Positions 19,122 through 28,146 of a stretch of 64,000 bases of DNA are shown one piece after another. Every line of letters begins with the position of its first letter. Position 1 is the first letter of the stretch. Both the position numbers and the translations under genes were made by a program. This stretch comes from Mycolicibacterium monacense (GTDB taxonomy: Bacteria; Actinomycetota; Actinomycetes; Mycobacteriales; Mycobacteriaceae): positions 3,658,001 to 3,722,000 of the forward strand of contig NZ_AP022617.1 of assembly GCF_010731575.1 (NCBI RefSeq), in the 5' to 3' direction. The notes under the pieces were generated by a model. That model was not told the origin of the DNA. It made no database searches and saw only the letters and a list, made by a program, of their open reading frames with translations.

Positions 19122-20017
19122 TGCTGCCGCACCACGATCACGGGGACGTCGACCGACTGGGCGACGGCCGCGCTGACGGATCCCAGCAGCATGCCGGCGA
19201 ATCCGCCGCGCCCATGGCTGCCGAGCACCACCAGTTGCGCGTCGGCGGAGTGCTCGACCAGCCACCGCGCGGGCCTGTCAGACTCCACGACACGGCGGGT
19301 CCGGACGTCCGGATACCGTTCCTGCCAGCCGGCGAGCCGCTCGGCGAGGGTTTCCTCGGCCCGCTGCTCGCACTGGTGCCGGTCCGTGGCCGCGCCCGGG
19401 ATCGGCGCCATATCGCTCCACACGTGCACCGCGACGAGTTCGGCCCCGCGCCGGGATGCTTCGTCGAAGGCCAGCGCGGTGGCCGCCTCGGAGGCCGGTG
19501 AGCCGTCGATGCCGACGACCACCGGCGCGTCGGCGGTCGGCAGCCGACCGTCGCGGCTGTGGATCACGGCGACCGGGCAGTGCGCGTGGTGGATCAGCCC
19601 CGCACTGACCGAACCGAGCAGAACACGCCGGACCGCTCCCCGCCCGCGGGCGCCGACGACCACCATGTGCGCATCCTTGGACGCCTCGACGAGTGCTTCG
19701 ACGATCCCCGCCATCAGCACCTCGCTGTGCACCGCTGGTTGTGGCCCGGGGCCGAGACCGTCGAGCAGCGTCTGACGGGCGTGACCCAGCACCTCCTCGG
19801 CATTCTGCTTCTCATAGGCGGAGATCTGCTCCTGCAACATGATCGTCGGCCAGCTGATGGCGATCGGTGTGACGACGTTGATCAGGGTCACCGGTCTGCC
19901 GGACGTCTGTGCCTCCGTGGCGGCCCACCGCAGCGCGACCTGGGATTCCGGGGAGCCGTCGACGCCGACCACGATCCCGTATCGAGGTGTCGAACCGGAC
20001 ATGTGCGGACCGCTCAC
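19118..20017 (-). CDS. Tandem universal stress protein
   Basis: A 299-residue two-domain Usp with both ATP-binding loops: [20 protein letters not shown] and GARGRGAVRRVLLGSVS in domain 1, VVVGIDGSPASEAATALAFDEA and GSHGRGGFAGMLLGSVS in domain 2. GTG 20017 (MSGPHMSGSTP) and ATG 20002 are both possible starts, five codons apart. It heads a four-gene minus-strand operon with the zinc-ribbon protein, the CorC transporter and the HAD-ATPase fusion. A strong DosR-type box lies about 120 bases upstream. Confidence 0.94.
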   Translation of the reverse strand: MSGPHMSGSTPRYGIVVGVDGSPESQVALRWAATEAQTSGRPVTLINVVTPIAISWPTIMLQEQISAYEKQNAEEVLGHARQTLLDGLGPGPQPAVHSEVLMAGIVEALVEASKDAHMVVVGARGRGAVRRVLLGSVSAGLIHHAHCPVAVIHSRDGRLPTADAPVVVGIDGSPASEAATALAFDEASRRGAELVAVHVWSDMAPIPGAATDRHQCEQRAEETLAERLAGWQERYPDVRTRRVVESDRPARWLVEHSADAQLVVLGSHGRGGFAGMLLGSVSAAVAQSVDVPVIVVRQQ

Positions 20018-20131
20018 TTCGACGAGCGCGTGGCGATGTGGGTACTCACGGCTGCGGTCGGCCAGTCCATGACGCTTCTCCCTGTCGGCGGTGCTCCTGC
20101 CTTCGACGTTAGGAATTGCGCGCCGCCCACA

Positions 20132-20151
20132 CCAGGGCCGTTGGTCCCGGG
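20132..20151. promoter_or_regulatory. Candidate DosR box upstream of USP/CorC operon
   Basis: Core GGGCCGTTGGTCCC (20135-20148) matches the DosR palindrome at 9 of 10 arm positions. It lies in the 165-base gap upstream of the leftward USP operon and downstream of the alcohol dehydrogenase stop codon, so it can only serve the leftward operon. Confidence 0.7.
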
Positions 20152-20182
20152 TGTGCTGCCGGTGGTCCTATCCGGTGCGCGG

Positions 20183-21199
20183 TCAGACGAGCAGGACCGC
20201 CGCGCCGGCGATTCGGCCGGCCGCCAGGTCTGCGAGCGCATCATCCGCACGGCCCAGCGGGTACTCCGGCGTCGTCACCTCGATGTGATGGCGGCCGGCG
20301 AATTCGAGGAACGCTCGCGCGTCGGCGCGGGTGTTGGCGGTCACCGACCGCACCTGACGCTCCTGGAACAGGTGACGCTGGTAGTCCAGTGCCGGGATGT
20401 CGCTGAGGTGGATGCCCGCGATGGCGAGCGTTCCCCCGCGGTCGAGACCCTCGAGCGCGGGTAACACCAGATCGCCCACCGGGGCGAAGAGGATCGCGGC
20501 ATCCAGTTCGACCGGGGGCGGGTCGCCGGCACCCTGCACCGACGCGGCGCCCAGCGCCCGGGCCAGCTCCCGTGCGTGCTCTCCTCGGGTCATGACGTGG
20601 ACCTCGGCGCCCTGGGCCAGCGCCACCTGCGCGGTGATGTGGGCGCTGCCACCGAACCCGTAGATGCCCAGCCGGCCGCCCGGCGGCAGGTCCGCGCGCA
20701 GGAGCGACCGGTATCCGATGATGCCGGCACACAACAGCGGGGCCAGCTCGGCGTCGGTGTACCCGACCGGCAGCCGGTGGACGAAAGCCGCTGGGGCTGT
20801 GGTGAATTCGGCGTAGCCACCGTCGGCGTCCCACCCCGTGTACCGCGAGTGCGGGCACAGGTTCTCCTGTCCGCGCTCACAGAAGCGGCACCGTCCGCAG
20901 GTGTGCCTGAGCCACGCCACCCCCACCCGGTCCCCGACCGCGAAACCCGGGTCCGTGTCCGGACCGATGCCGACGACCTCCCCCACGACCTCGTGTCCGG
21001 GCGTCACGTGCGGACGGTGGACGGGCAGATCGCCCTCCGCGATGTGCAGATCGGTGCGGCACACACCGCATGCCCGCACGGCGATCAGGAGTTCACCGTG
21101 CCCGGGTTCGGGCACCTCGGTGGTGACCGATTCGAGCGGATGGGTGGCTATCGGTCCCGGGACGCGCATCCGCCAGGCATGCATGGTGCGGGAACCCAC
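20183..21199 (-). CDS. Zinc-dependent alcohol dehydrogenase (AdhA-like)
   Basis: A 338-residue medium-chain dehydrogenase. The catalytic zinc ligands are in [13 protein letters not shown] and TPGHEVVG; the structural zinc site is [15 protein letters not shown]. The NAD(P)-binding loop reads [18 protein letters not shown], the GxGGxxH form typical of the AdhA subgroup in which proteins such as Rv1862 fall. It would interconvert alcohols and aldehydes and could recycle NADH under low oxygen. GTG 21199 or ATG 21184 can serve as start. It begins four bases after the rafH stop, so the two are co-transcribed. Confidence 0.92.
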   Translation of the reverse strand: MGSRTMHAWRMRVPGPIATHPLESVTTEVPEPGHGELLIAVRACGVCRTDLHIAEGDLPVHRPHVTPGHEVVGEVVGIGPDTDPGFAVGDRVGVAWLRHTCGRCRFCERGQENLCPHSRYTGWDADGGYAEFTTAPAAFVHRLPVGYTDAELAPLLCAGIIGYRSLLRADLPPGGRLGIYGFGGSAHITAQVALAQGAEVHVMTRGEHARELARALGAASVQGAGDPPPVELDAAILFAPVGDLVLPALEGLDRGGTLAIAGIHLSDIPALDYQRHLFQERQVRSVTANTRADARAFLEFAGRHHIEVTTPEYPLGRADDALADLAAGRIAGAAVLLV

Positions 21200-21203
21200 G
21201 CCC

Positions 21204-22031
21204 CTATCCCGCCGGTGTGATCAGGCCGTAGTGGCCGTCGTAGCGGTGATAGAGCACGCAGGCACGTCCCTCGGCAGCGTCGACGAAGAACAGGAACGGC
21301 TGCCCGGACAGGTTCAGACGGTCCACGGCCTGCGCCGTCGCCAGGCAGGCCACCGGCAGGTCGCTGATCGTCACCGGCGAATCGAACGGTGCCAATTCCT
21401 CTCGCGCACAGGGTGTCACGAGCGCAACGCGGTATCCGGTCTCCCCGCCCCGGTACAGCACGGCCGCGTACCCGGTGGCCTTCTCGGTGAACAGATGGAA
21501 GTCGTAGTCGAGCAGTTCCAGCTCCTCCACCGCCTCGTCGACCGTGCACGCGCGCAGGGTGAAGGACTTGCGGCGCAACACCTGACGGTCGTCGGCCGGC
21601 CGGGGGAAGTGCCCGGGGCGGTGTTCGGGTTCGGACTGGTGGCGCCACTCGTTCGGCTCGCCGGTCGGCAGTCCGCCCCGCCGCGCCTCCCAGTGCCGGG
21701 CCACCCGCTCGAGCCGCCGCCGCAGTCGGCCCTCGAGCCGGTCGATCGCCTCATGGGCGGTGGCTCCCTCGACCTGTGCGCGTACCAGCCGGCCTTCCAC
21801 GTCGAGGTTGGCCTGCGCGACGACAGGCCGCTCCACGGCCGGGTCCGCGCGTCTGGTCAGTCGGACGCGGGCGGCGAGCACCGGGCGGTCGGCGACGCGG
21901 CCCAGTCGGCCGATCTTGGCCCTGGCGTATTCGACGGCGCCCGGGAGGTCACCGTCGGTGGTGACATCGACGTCGAGATCGACTGGCGCAGAGCCTTTTC
22001 TGTTCACATGACGATTCATACCCGGATTCAC
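21204..22031 (-). CDS. rafH: Ribosome hibernation factor RafH (long HPF with two C-terminal domains)
   Basis: A 275-residue ribosome hibernation factor. Residues about 15-120 are the HPF/S30AE domain ([51 protein letters not shown]). Two repeats of the S30EA C-terminal domain follow: about 152-205 ([30 protein letters not shown]) and about 210-272 ([25 protein letters not shown]). M. smegmatis RafH (MSMEG_3935) has this plan, is DosR-induced and stabilises 70S ribosomes in hypoxia. A DosR-type box lies 13-26 bases before ATG 22031, so initiation at ATG 22019 or later is possible. The alcohol dehydrogenase gene follows. Confidence 0.9.
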   Translation of the reverse strand: MNPGMNRHVNRKGSAPVDLDVDVTTDGDLPGAVEYARAKIGRLGRVADRPVLAARVRLTRRADPAVERPVVAQANLDVEGRLVRAQVEGATAHEAIDRLEGRLRRRLERVARHWEARRGGLPTGEPNEWRHQSEPEHRPGHFPRPADDRQVLRRKSFTLRACTVDEAVEELELLDYDFHLFTEKATGYAAVLYRGGETGYRVALVTPCAREELAPFDSPVTISDLPVACLATAQAVDRLNLSGQPFLFFVDAAEGRACVLYHRYDGHYGLITPAG

Positions 22032-22040
22032 AGGCCGGGA

Positions 22041-22060
22041 ACAGGGTCATTGGTCACCTC
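22041..22060. promoter_or_regulatory. Candidate DosR box upstream of rafH
   Basis: Core GGGTCATTGGTCAC (22044-22057) matches the DosR palindrome at 8 of 10 arm positions. It sits in the 54-base gap between the acyl carrier protein gene and rafH, which would give rafH its own hypoxia promoter in addition to read-through from the upstream operon. Confidence 0.5.
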
Positions 22061-22085
22061 AACCGCGGTCCCCGGTCGTCGGGCC

Positions 22086-22346
22086 TCACGCCGATCCCGG
22101 TCGGCGCTCTTCGATGTAGCGCACGATGCTCGCCACTGTTCGCAGTTTCGCGTAGTCGGACTCGGGGATCTCGACATCGAACTGTTTGTGGACACCGACA
22201 AGGAAGTTGAGCCAGTCCATGGAATCGAGGTCGACTTGCTCGCGGAGCGGCTCATTCTCCTCCAACTGGTCGGCCTCCACCTCCGGTGCGATCCTGGTCA
22301 ACACGGCCACGACGTCATCGCGGATCTGCTGCTCGCTCTTCGTCAC
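22086..22346 (-). CDS. Discrete acyl carrier protein
   Basis: An 86-residue acyl carrier protein starting at GTG 22346. The phosphopantetheine attachment serine is in VDLDSMDWLNF (DSM motif), and the rest follows the four-helix ACP pattern (EQQIRDDVVAVLTRIAPEVE; ESDYAKLRTVASIVRYIEE). It is the last gene of the ligase/2-oxoacid dehydrogenase operon, four bases after the E2 stop codon. No ketosynthase or other fatty acid enzyme is nearby, so it probably accepts an acyl group from the E2 component or the ligase; this is inference from context. Confidence 0.93.
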   Translation of the reverse strand: MTKSEQQIRDDVVAVLTRIAPEVEADQLEENEPLREQVDLDSMDWLNFLVGVHKQFDVEIPESDYAKLRTVASIVRYIEERRPGSA

Positions 22347-22350
22347 TGCG

Positions 22351-23550
22351 TCACTTCTCCAACTTCTGCGGCTGCTGCAGGATCTCGTTGATCGCGGCGA
22401 GGAAGAGCGCACCGCGGTGTCCATCGCTGGCCCGGTGATCCGCTGCCAGAGTGGCGGTCAGCGCGGTCGCGATACGAATACCACCGTCGACGGCACATAC
22501 CCGTTGCACCGGCTTGCCGAAGCCCACCAGGGCGACCTGTGGCGGATAGATGACGCCGAACACCGTGTCCACCCCCTGGTCGCCCAGGTTGGTGATCGTG
22601 ATGGAGGGATCAGACATCTCCGAACTGCGCAGCGAGCCGGCCCGGGCGCGCGCCACCAGGTCGGTCAGGGCCCCCATGAGGTCGTCGAGGCTCCTGTCGG
22701 GGACGTCGTGGATCGCGGGTGCGACCAGGCCCCCACCGCGAAGTGAGATGGCGACACCGACGTGGACGCCGTCGGCACCGACGAACGCGTCGTCGCGCCA
22801 GAAGCCGTTGAACTCGGGAAAGCGGTCCGCTGCCGCCGCGACGGCCTTGATCTGCAGCACCGCCGGCAACACCCGTTCGGTGATGGATCGCGCGGCGTTG
22901 CGCTCAGCCAGCCATGCCAGCGCCGGGTCCATGAGGACTTCGTCGGCCAGGTAGTAGTGCGGAATCTCGCGCTTCGACCGGCTCATCGCCGCGGCGATCG
23001 ACGCGCGCATCGCCACGGACCGATCCCGTACGGTTCGCCCGCCGGCCGGCTGCTTCCTCGACGCTGCCGCCTGTTCCACGTCGCGAATGGTGACCGCGCC
23101 CTGCGGACCGGTGCCGGTGAGGGTATCGGCGTCGATGTCCAGCGTCGCTGCCACGCGGCGGGCCGCCGGGGAGACCCACCGGCGATGCGGCCGGGTCGCG
23201 ATGGCTGGCCCCGCGGCCGGAGCAGGCCTGCCTGCGCCTTCTGGTCTCTCGACGGCCACCGGCGATTCCCGCATCGTGCGAGGCACCGCCGGTGCAGTCG
23301 GTGCGGGTGTTTCGCCCGGAGCCAGCAGCGTGGCCAGCGGCGTTCCGACCCGGACGGTCTGGCCTTCGGGCACCAGGAGGCGGTCGACGGTCCCCTCCTG
23401 CCAGCATTCGACCTCGACGGCGGCCTTGGTGGTCTCGACCACCGCCACGACCTGGCCCCGGGTGACGGTGTCGCCCGGTTTGACCAGCCATTGGTCGAGG
23501 GTCCCCTCGTCCATGTCCGAGCCGAGCGCGGGCATCCGGAACTCGGTCAT
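22351..23550 (-). CDS. 2-oxoacid dehydrogenase E2 (dihydrolipoyl acyltransferase)
   Basis: A 399-residue E2 core protein. It has one lipoyl domain (about 3-77, lipoylated Lys 42 in [11 protein letters not shown]), an Ala/Pro-rich linker, a peripheral-subunit-binding domain (about 135-172, [26 protein letters not shown]) and a catalytic domain with the DHRASDG active site. Such enzymes transfer the acyl group from E1 to CoA. The start overlaps the E1 beta stop by four bases (ATGA). No E3 (lipoamide dehydrogenase) gene lies in the operon, so the housekeeping E3 must serve. An ACP gene follows directly. Confidence 0.95.
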   Translation of the reverse strand: MTEFRMPALGSDMDEGTLDQWLVKPGDTVTRGQVVAVVETTKAAVEVECWQEGTVDRLLVPEGQTVRVGTPLATLLAPGETPAPTAPAVPRTMRESPVAVERPEGAGRPAPAAGPAIATRPHRRWVSPAARRVAATLDIDADTLTGTGPQGAVTIRDVEQAAASRKQPAGGRTVRDRSVAMRASIAAAMSRSKREIPHYYLADEVLMDPALAWLAERNAARSITERVLPAVLQIKAVAAAADRFPEFNGFWRDDAFVGADGVHVGVAISLRGGGLVAPAIHDVPDRSLDDLMGALTDLVARARAGSLRSSEMSDPSITITNLGDQGVDTVFGVIYPPQVALVGFGKPVQRVCAVDGGIRIATALTATLAADHRASDGHRGALFLAAINEILQQPQKLEK

Positions 23551-24524
23551 GCTGGGCCGCCGCAGAGGTCCCTGACCGCGGTCGCAATCTGACCGGCCTG
23601 CGGTAGGGCGGCCTGCTCGAGGTGCTTGGCATAGGGCACCGGGACTTCTGCACCGCACACCCTCGCCACGGGCGCATCGAGATCGTAGAAGGCGTTCTCG
23701 ACGATCTGGGCACTGATTTCGGCGGCCAGACTTCCGGTTTTCCACGCCTCGTCGACCACGACGGCGCGGTGGGTCCTGCGCACGGACTCCACGAAGGTGG
23801 CCGTGTCCAGCGGCCGCAGTACCCGGAGGTCGATCACCTCGCAGTCGATGCCGGCGAGTGCGAGTTGGTCGGCAGCGTCGAGCGTCTTCGGCAGCGACCC
23901 ACCGTAGGTGATCAGGGTGACGTCGGATCCGGAGCGACGAACCGCCGCATGCCTTATGTCGGTGGCGTGCAGCGTCGTGCCATCCGCCGACGAGTTGTAA
24001 AGCGCGACATGCTCGAACACGATCACCGGGTCCGGGTCTGCCAGCGCGGTGGTCATCATGCCGTAGGCGTCCTCCACCGTCGCGGGTGCCACGACCTTGA
24101 TCCCCGGGATGTGTGCATACCAGCACTCCAAGCTGTGTGAGTGCTGGGCCGCCAGCTGCCTGCCGGCTCCGGTGGCCATCCGCACCACGATCGGCACCGA
24201 GAATTGTCCACCGGACATATGCCTGAGCGCCGCAGCGGTGTTGACGATCTGATCGAGCGCGAGCAGGCTGAAATTCACCGTCATGATCTCGATGATGGGA
24301 CGCAATCCGCCCAGCGCGGCGCCGATTCCGACTCCGACGAAGCCGAGCTCCGACAACGGGGTGTCGCGGACCCGCTCCGGTCCGAATTCCTCCAGCAAGC
24401 CTTTCGACGCGGCATAAGTGCCGCCGTAGCGACCGACGTCCTCACCCATGAGTAGCACCCTGTCGTCGTCGCGCAGAGCGTCGCGCAGGGCGTCGTGCAC
24501 GGCGGCGCGGTAACTGGTCTTCAT
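23547..24524 (-). CDS. 2-oxoacid dehydrogenase E1 component, beta subunit
   Basis: A 325-residue E1 beta subunit of a thiamine-diphosphate-dependent pyruvate, acetoin or branched-chain 2-oxoacid dehydrogenase. Characteristic segments are [43 protein letters not shown], the [25 protein letters not shown] region and the C-terminal [18 protein letters not shown]. It overlaps E1 alpha upstream and E2 downstream by four bases each, so the three subunits are made in step. The substrate cannot be fixed from sequence; pyruvate or acetoin seems most likely. Confidence 0.95.
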   Translation of the reverse strand: MKTSYRAAVHDALRDALRDDDRVLLMGEDVGRYGGTYAASKGLLEEFGPERVRDTPLSELGFVGVGIGAALGGLRPIIEIMTVNFSLLALDQIVNTAAALRHMSGGQFSVPIVVRMATGAGRQLAAQHSHSLECWYAHIPGIKVVAPATVEDAYGMMTTALADPDPVIVFEHVALYNSSADGTTLHATDIRHAAVRRSGSDVTLITYGGSLPKTLDAADQLALAGIDCEVIDLRVLRPLDTATFVESVRRTHRAVVVDEAWKTGSLAAEISAQIVENAFYDLDAPVARVCGAEVPVPYAKHLEQAALPQAGQIATAVRDLCGGPA

Positions 24525-25498
24525 CGGATGCTCCTCGGTGCCGGGGTGAGCACGTCACGTTCGAGATCGCCGATGTCCTCCCACGTTCCGGCCTCGGCGA
24601 ATGAGACAGCCTCTTGCACTTCGTTTTCCGCGGCTTGCTCGATCTCCCGGACACACTGCGCGTCCAGCACACCCTCGTTGGCGCATCGATCGGTGAACGT
24701 CGTGATCGGGTCGCGGGTACGCCACACGTCCACCTCGGCCTTGTCGCGGTACAGCTCAGGATCGAACATCGAATGGGCCCGGAAACGGTATGTGCGGAAC
24801 TCGATGAAGAAGGGTCCACCGGTGTCACGGATGTGGTCGGCGGCCTGCACTGTCGCCGTATGACACGCGAGCACATCCATACCGTCGACCGTCGCGGTCG
24901 GGACCTTGTAGGACGCCGCCTTCGCGGCGAGGTCGGTCTGCGACTGAGCCCGTTCCAGCGCGGTGCCCATGGCGTAGAGGTTGTTCTCGCAGCAGAACAG
25001 GACGGGTAGCCGCCACAGCGCGGCCATGTTGAGCGATTCGTGGAAGACTCCCTCGGCTACGGCGCCGTCCCCGAAGAAGCAGGCCGTGATCCGGCGCCGT
25101 CGTTGTTGTGCATCGGCGAGGGCGAGCCCCGTCGCAAGCGGCAATCCGCCACCGACGATCGCGTTCCCGCCGTAGAACCGCGTCCCGGCGTCGAAAAGGT
25201 GCATCGATCCACCACGCCCACGTGAGCAGCCCTCCTGCTTGCCGAACATCTCGGCCATGATCGACGTCATCGGCACGCCCCGGAGAAGCGCGTGGGCGTG
25301 TTCACGGTAGGTGCCCACCACGGCGTCCTCGGGACGCAACGCCCGCAGTGAGCCCGCTGCTACCGCCTCCTCCCCGGCATAGAGGTGGAGGAACCCGCGA
25401 ATCTTGCCGTCACCGTAGAGCTTTGCGCACTCTTCTTCCATCCGGCGCACACGCACCATGCCGGACAGGAGCTCTCGGGCGAGAACTGCATCGATCAC
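24521..25498 (-). CDS. 2-oxoacid dehydrogenase E1 component, alpha subunit
   Basis: A 325-residue E1 alpha subunit. The thiamine diphosphate-binding motif [30 protein letters not shown] GDG...NN segment is complete (ending in [10 protein letters not shown]), with the [17 protein letters not shown] and [17 protein letters not shown] regions typical of the PDH/acetoin dehydrogenase family. It forms the heterotetrameric E1 with the next gene. Its start overlaps the ligase stop codon by four bases, so translation depends on ribosomes finishing the ligase gene, which carries an internal amber codon. Confidence 0.95.
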   Translation of the reverse strand: MIDAVLARELLSGMVRVRRMEEECAKLYGDGKIRGFLHLYAGEEAVAAGSLRALRPEDAVVGTYREHAHALLRGVPMTSIMAEMFGKQEGCSRGRGGSMHLFDAGTRFYGGNAIVGGGLPLATGLALADAQQRRRRITACFFGDGAVAEGVFHESLNMAALWRLPVLFCCENNLYAMGTALERAQSQTDLAAKAASYKVPTATVDGMDVLACHTATVQAADHIRDTGGPFFIEFRTYRFRAHSMFDPELYRDKAEVDVWRTRDPITTFTDRCANEGVLDAQCVREIEQAAENEVQEAVSFAEAGTWEDIGDLERDVLTPAPRSIR

Positions 25499-27294
25499 AG
25501 CGTCACCGCCTCGGTATCCGACCCGCTGCCCGACTCGATCGTCGATGTGTCACCCTCGGGCAGGCCCAGTTCACGGGCTTTGAGCAGTCGGCGCATGATC
25601 TTGCCGCTGCGGGTGTGGGGTAGCGCGTCGGCAAACTCGATCTCCTTGGGGGCCACGGCTGCTCCCAACCGCTTTCGGGCATGCGCCAACAACGCCGACC
25701 GCAACTCCTCCTCCGCGGTGAAACCGTCCTTGAGCGTGACGAACGCCTTCACCCGTTCACCCACGGTGTCGTCGGGCAGGCCGATGACCGCTGCCTCGGC
25801 CACCGCCGGGTGATCGGTCAGCGCGTTCTCCACCTCGAAGGGGCCGATCAGATGGCCGGCCGACTTGATCACGTCGTCGTCGGCACGTCCCATGAACCAG
25901 AAGTAGCCGTCGGCGTCACGTTTGACGATGTCGCCGGTGAGGTACAGGCCTCCGGCGAAACTGTCGCGATAGCGCTGGTCCTGACGCAGGTATCCACGGA
26001 ACATCGAGGGCCATCCCGGCCTCAGGGCCAGCTCGCCCCGAACATCCGGCTCGTCGACGACCGAGACAGTGCCGTCCGCGGCACGGTGCACCACGTACGC
26101 GTCGACCCCGGGTAACGGCCGGCCCATCGAGCCGGGTTTGATGTCGAAGGCCGGTGTGTTCGCGATCATGATCCCACCGGTCTCGGTCTGCCACCAGTTG
26201 TCGTGAATGGGCAGCCCCAGCACCCGCTTTCCCCACCACACGGCTTCTGCGTTGAGCGGTTCGCCGACACTGGCGACGAACCGTAGACGCGGGAACTCGA
26301 AGCGCGCAGCCAGTTCAGGACCGGCCTTGATCAGAAGACGTATGGCCGTCGGGGCGGTGTACCAGACGGTGACCTGCTGGGACTACAGGATCCGGTACCA
26401 GCGCTCGGCATCGAACTCCCCTTCGTCGACCACGGATGTGATCCCGTGCAGCAGTGGTGCGATGACCCCGTAGGACATCCCCGTCACCCAGCCGGGATCC
26501 GCAGTGCACCAGTAGATGTCGTCGGCATGGAGATCGAGCGCGTACAGGCCGGTGATGTAATGCATCGCGACTGCCCCGTGCACGTGCAGAGCGCCTTTGG
26601 GCGTCCCTGTGGTTCCGCTGGTGAAATGCAGCAGAGCCGGGTCGTCGGCCGTGGTGTGCTCGATCGGCGCGTCGTCGTCGGAGGCGTCCATCCACTGCCA
26701 GAAGTCGAGTGTTCCAGGGGTGTGCTGGTCGCCGGCGCGGTCGTCGATCACGAACACGTACCGGAGCTCGGGTAGCCGGTCCAGAACCGGGGCCACCTTC
26801 TTGCGGTACAGCGCTCTGGTCGTCACGAGGACGTCGGCTTCACCGATACCGAGCCGGGTCACGATGGGTTCCGGACCGAATGCCGAGAACAACGGGGAGA
26901 CCACGCTACCGTTGCGGAGTGCGCCGAGAAGGGTGATGTACAGCTCGGGGCAGCGGCCCATCAGCGTGAAGACACGACCGCCCTTCTCGATACCCAGAGA
27001 TCGCAGGGCATTGCTGAATCGTCGGGTGTGACGACCGAGTTCGCTGTAGCTGAGGTCACGGGTCGACAGTTCACCGCTCTGGTCGGTCTCGGATACGAAC
27101 CGCAGTGCCGTCCGGGAGCCCGCCGGCCCGTCGGCATGCCGGTCGACCGCCGCATAGGCGATGTTGCAGCCGTTGGCCCCCATGTCCGCACAGAGATCGG
27201 GCACCGCCGCCCACTCGAACGCGGCGCGAGTCTGGTCGTAATCGGTGAAGTTCGGGGTGACCCGCCAATCGTCGGCGGTCTTGTTGATGATCAT
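25495..27294 (-). pseudogene. Acetyl-CoA-synthetase-like AMP-forming ligase interrupted by one in-frame TAG
   Basis: A continuous 600-codon frame broken by a single TAG at 26383-26385 (codon 304). The first part holds the adenylate-forming P-loop LLHFTSGTTGTPKGALH and the second holds [12 protein letters not shown] (directly after the stop), [21 protein letters not shown] and the C-terminal catalytic region [16 protein letters not shown]. The frame is kept on both sides, so this is a nonsense codon and not a frameshift; homologues have Gln or Glu here, one base away. The intact enzyme would make acetyl-CoA (or another acyl-CoA) from the acid, ATP and CoA. It overlaps its neighbours by four bases on both sides. 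The stop may be a real mutation or a sequencing error. Confidence 0.88.
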
Positions 27295-27554
27295 GATGTC
27301 AGCTCCTCCGCTGAGGCGAGGACTCCGATGCGCACAGCCGGTGCGATGTTGTCCATGACGCGGTCGAGAAGTGCGCTGTAGGCAGAGCCGTCGTCATGCA
27401 ACCAGCGGTGGCCGTGGTGAAGCAGGAAAGCGTCGAGGCGGCGGTCGATCGGCCAGTCCGCGTAGATGGAGCCGGTGAATTCCGACCGGAGGAACTGCCA
27501 CGCGACATCGTCGATCTGACCAGATGTCGGCTTGATGTGATCGGTGCGTCCCAT
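27291..27554 (-). CDS. Unrecognised 87-residue protein heading the ligase/2-oxoacid dehydrogenase operon
   Basis: A small soluble, mixed-charge protein rich in aromatic residues and His (WQFLRSEFTG, FLLHHGHRWLHDDG, LLDRVMDNIAPAVR). I recognise no family, membrane segment or catalytic motif. Its stop overlaps the start of the ligase gene by four bases (ATGA), and the next four genes are coupled in the same way, so it is a genuine first cistron of the operon. Two weak DosR-type boxes lie upstream. Confidence 0.75.
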   Translation of the reverse strand: MGRTDHIKPTSGQIDDVAWQFLRSEFTGSIYADWPIDRRLDAFLLHHGHRWLHDDGSAYSALLDRVMDNIAPAVRIGVLASAEELTS

Positions 27555-27613
27555 GACGTTTCCTCTCGGTCATGCAGTTGTCATTCATCGTTTGGGACGC
27601 CACGTGGCTGCAA

Positions 27614-27662
27614 ATAGAGACGAAAGTCACCACAACGGTCGACAGGAGCCTCAAGTCCCCTC
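27614..27662. promoter_or_regulatory. Two weak DosR-type boxes in a divergent promoter region
   Basis: Cores GAGACGAAAGTCAC (27617-27630) and GAGCCTCAAGTCCC (27646-27659) each match the DosR palindrome at 8 of 10 arm positions. They sit between the leftward ligase/dehydrogenase operon and the rightward F420-type nitroreductase gene. Matches of this quality occur by chance in GC-rich DNA, so support comes mainly from position and pairing. Confidence 0.4.
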
Positions 27663-27717
27663 ACCGGCCGGCCGGTGGGCCCTGTTCGCCGCAGTATCAA
27701 GCGGCCAACATCGGTGT

Positions 27718-28146
27718 ATGAGCGACGGTGTGAAGACCAGGGCCAGGGACGTGGTGCGCACGTTTAACAAGTACGTCCTCAATCCGGTGATGCGGCTGCC
27801 GGCCGGCCGAAAGCACTGGTACGCGTCCGTCATCCGCCACACCGGGCGCCGGTCGGGGAAGACCTACACCACCCCGGTGGTGGCCGAGCAGGTGGCGGAC
27901 GGCTTCGTGATCCCTCTGCCGTACGGCACCGACGTCGACTGGTTGCGCAACGTCGTGACCGCCGGGCGGGCGACCATCGTGTCCGGCGGCCGGACGGTCG
28001 AGGTCGTCGACCCGCAGGTGATCGACGCGGCGACCGCGGCGCCGCACCTGTCGGCGCGGCGCAGGCGAACATTCGAACGGTTCGGCATCGAGCGCTTCGT
28101 CCGGTTGACGGCCGCACCGGCCGGTCACCGCACTCAGGCACCCTGA
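27718..28146 (+). CDS. Deazaflavin (F420)-dependent nitroreductase family protein
   Basis: A 142-residue split-barrel protein of the Ddn-like nitroreductase family. The segments VLNPVMRLPAGRKHWYASVIRHTGRRSGKTYTTPV and DGFVIPLPYGTDVDWLRNVVTAGRATI are typical of this group; related M. tuberculosis enzymes use F420H2 to reduce quinones or nitro compounds. ATG 27718 was chosen because homology begins shortly after it. The stop codon lies inside the 3' end of the convergent USP gene (13-base overlap), within an 18-bp tandem repeat. Confidence 0.85.
   Translation: MSDGVKTRARDVVRTFNKYVLNPVMRLPAGRKHWYASVIRHTGRRSGKTYTTPVVAEQVADGFVIPLPYGTDVDWLRNVVTAGRATIVSGGRTVEVVDPQVIDAATAAPHLSARRRRTFERFGIERFVRLTAAPAGHRTQAP

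Noticed and set aside
25495..27294. Frameshift or two separate half-ligase genes
   Set aside because: Both halves are in the same frame with continuous homologous sequence up to and after the TAG, so a single nonsense codon explains the break.
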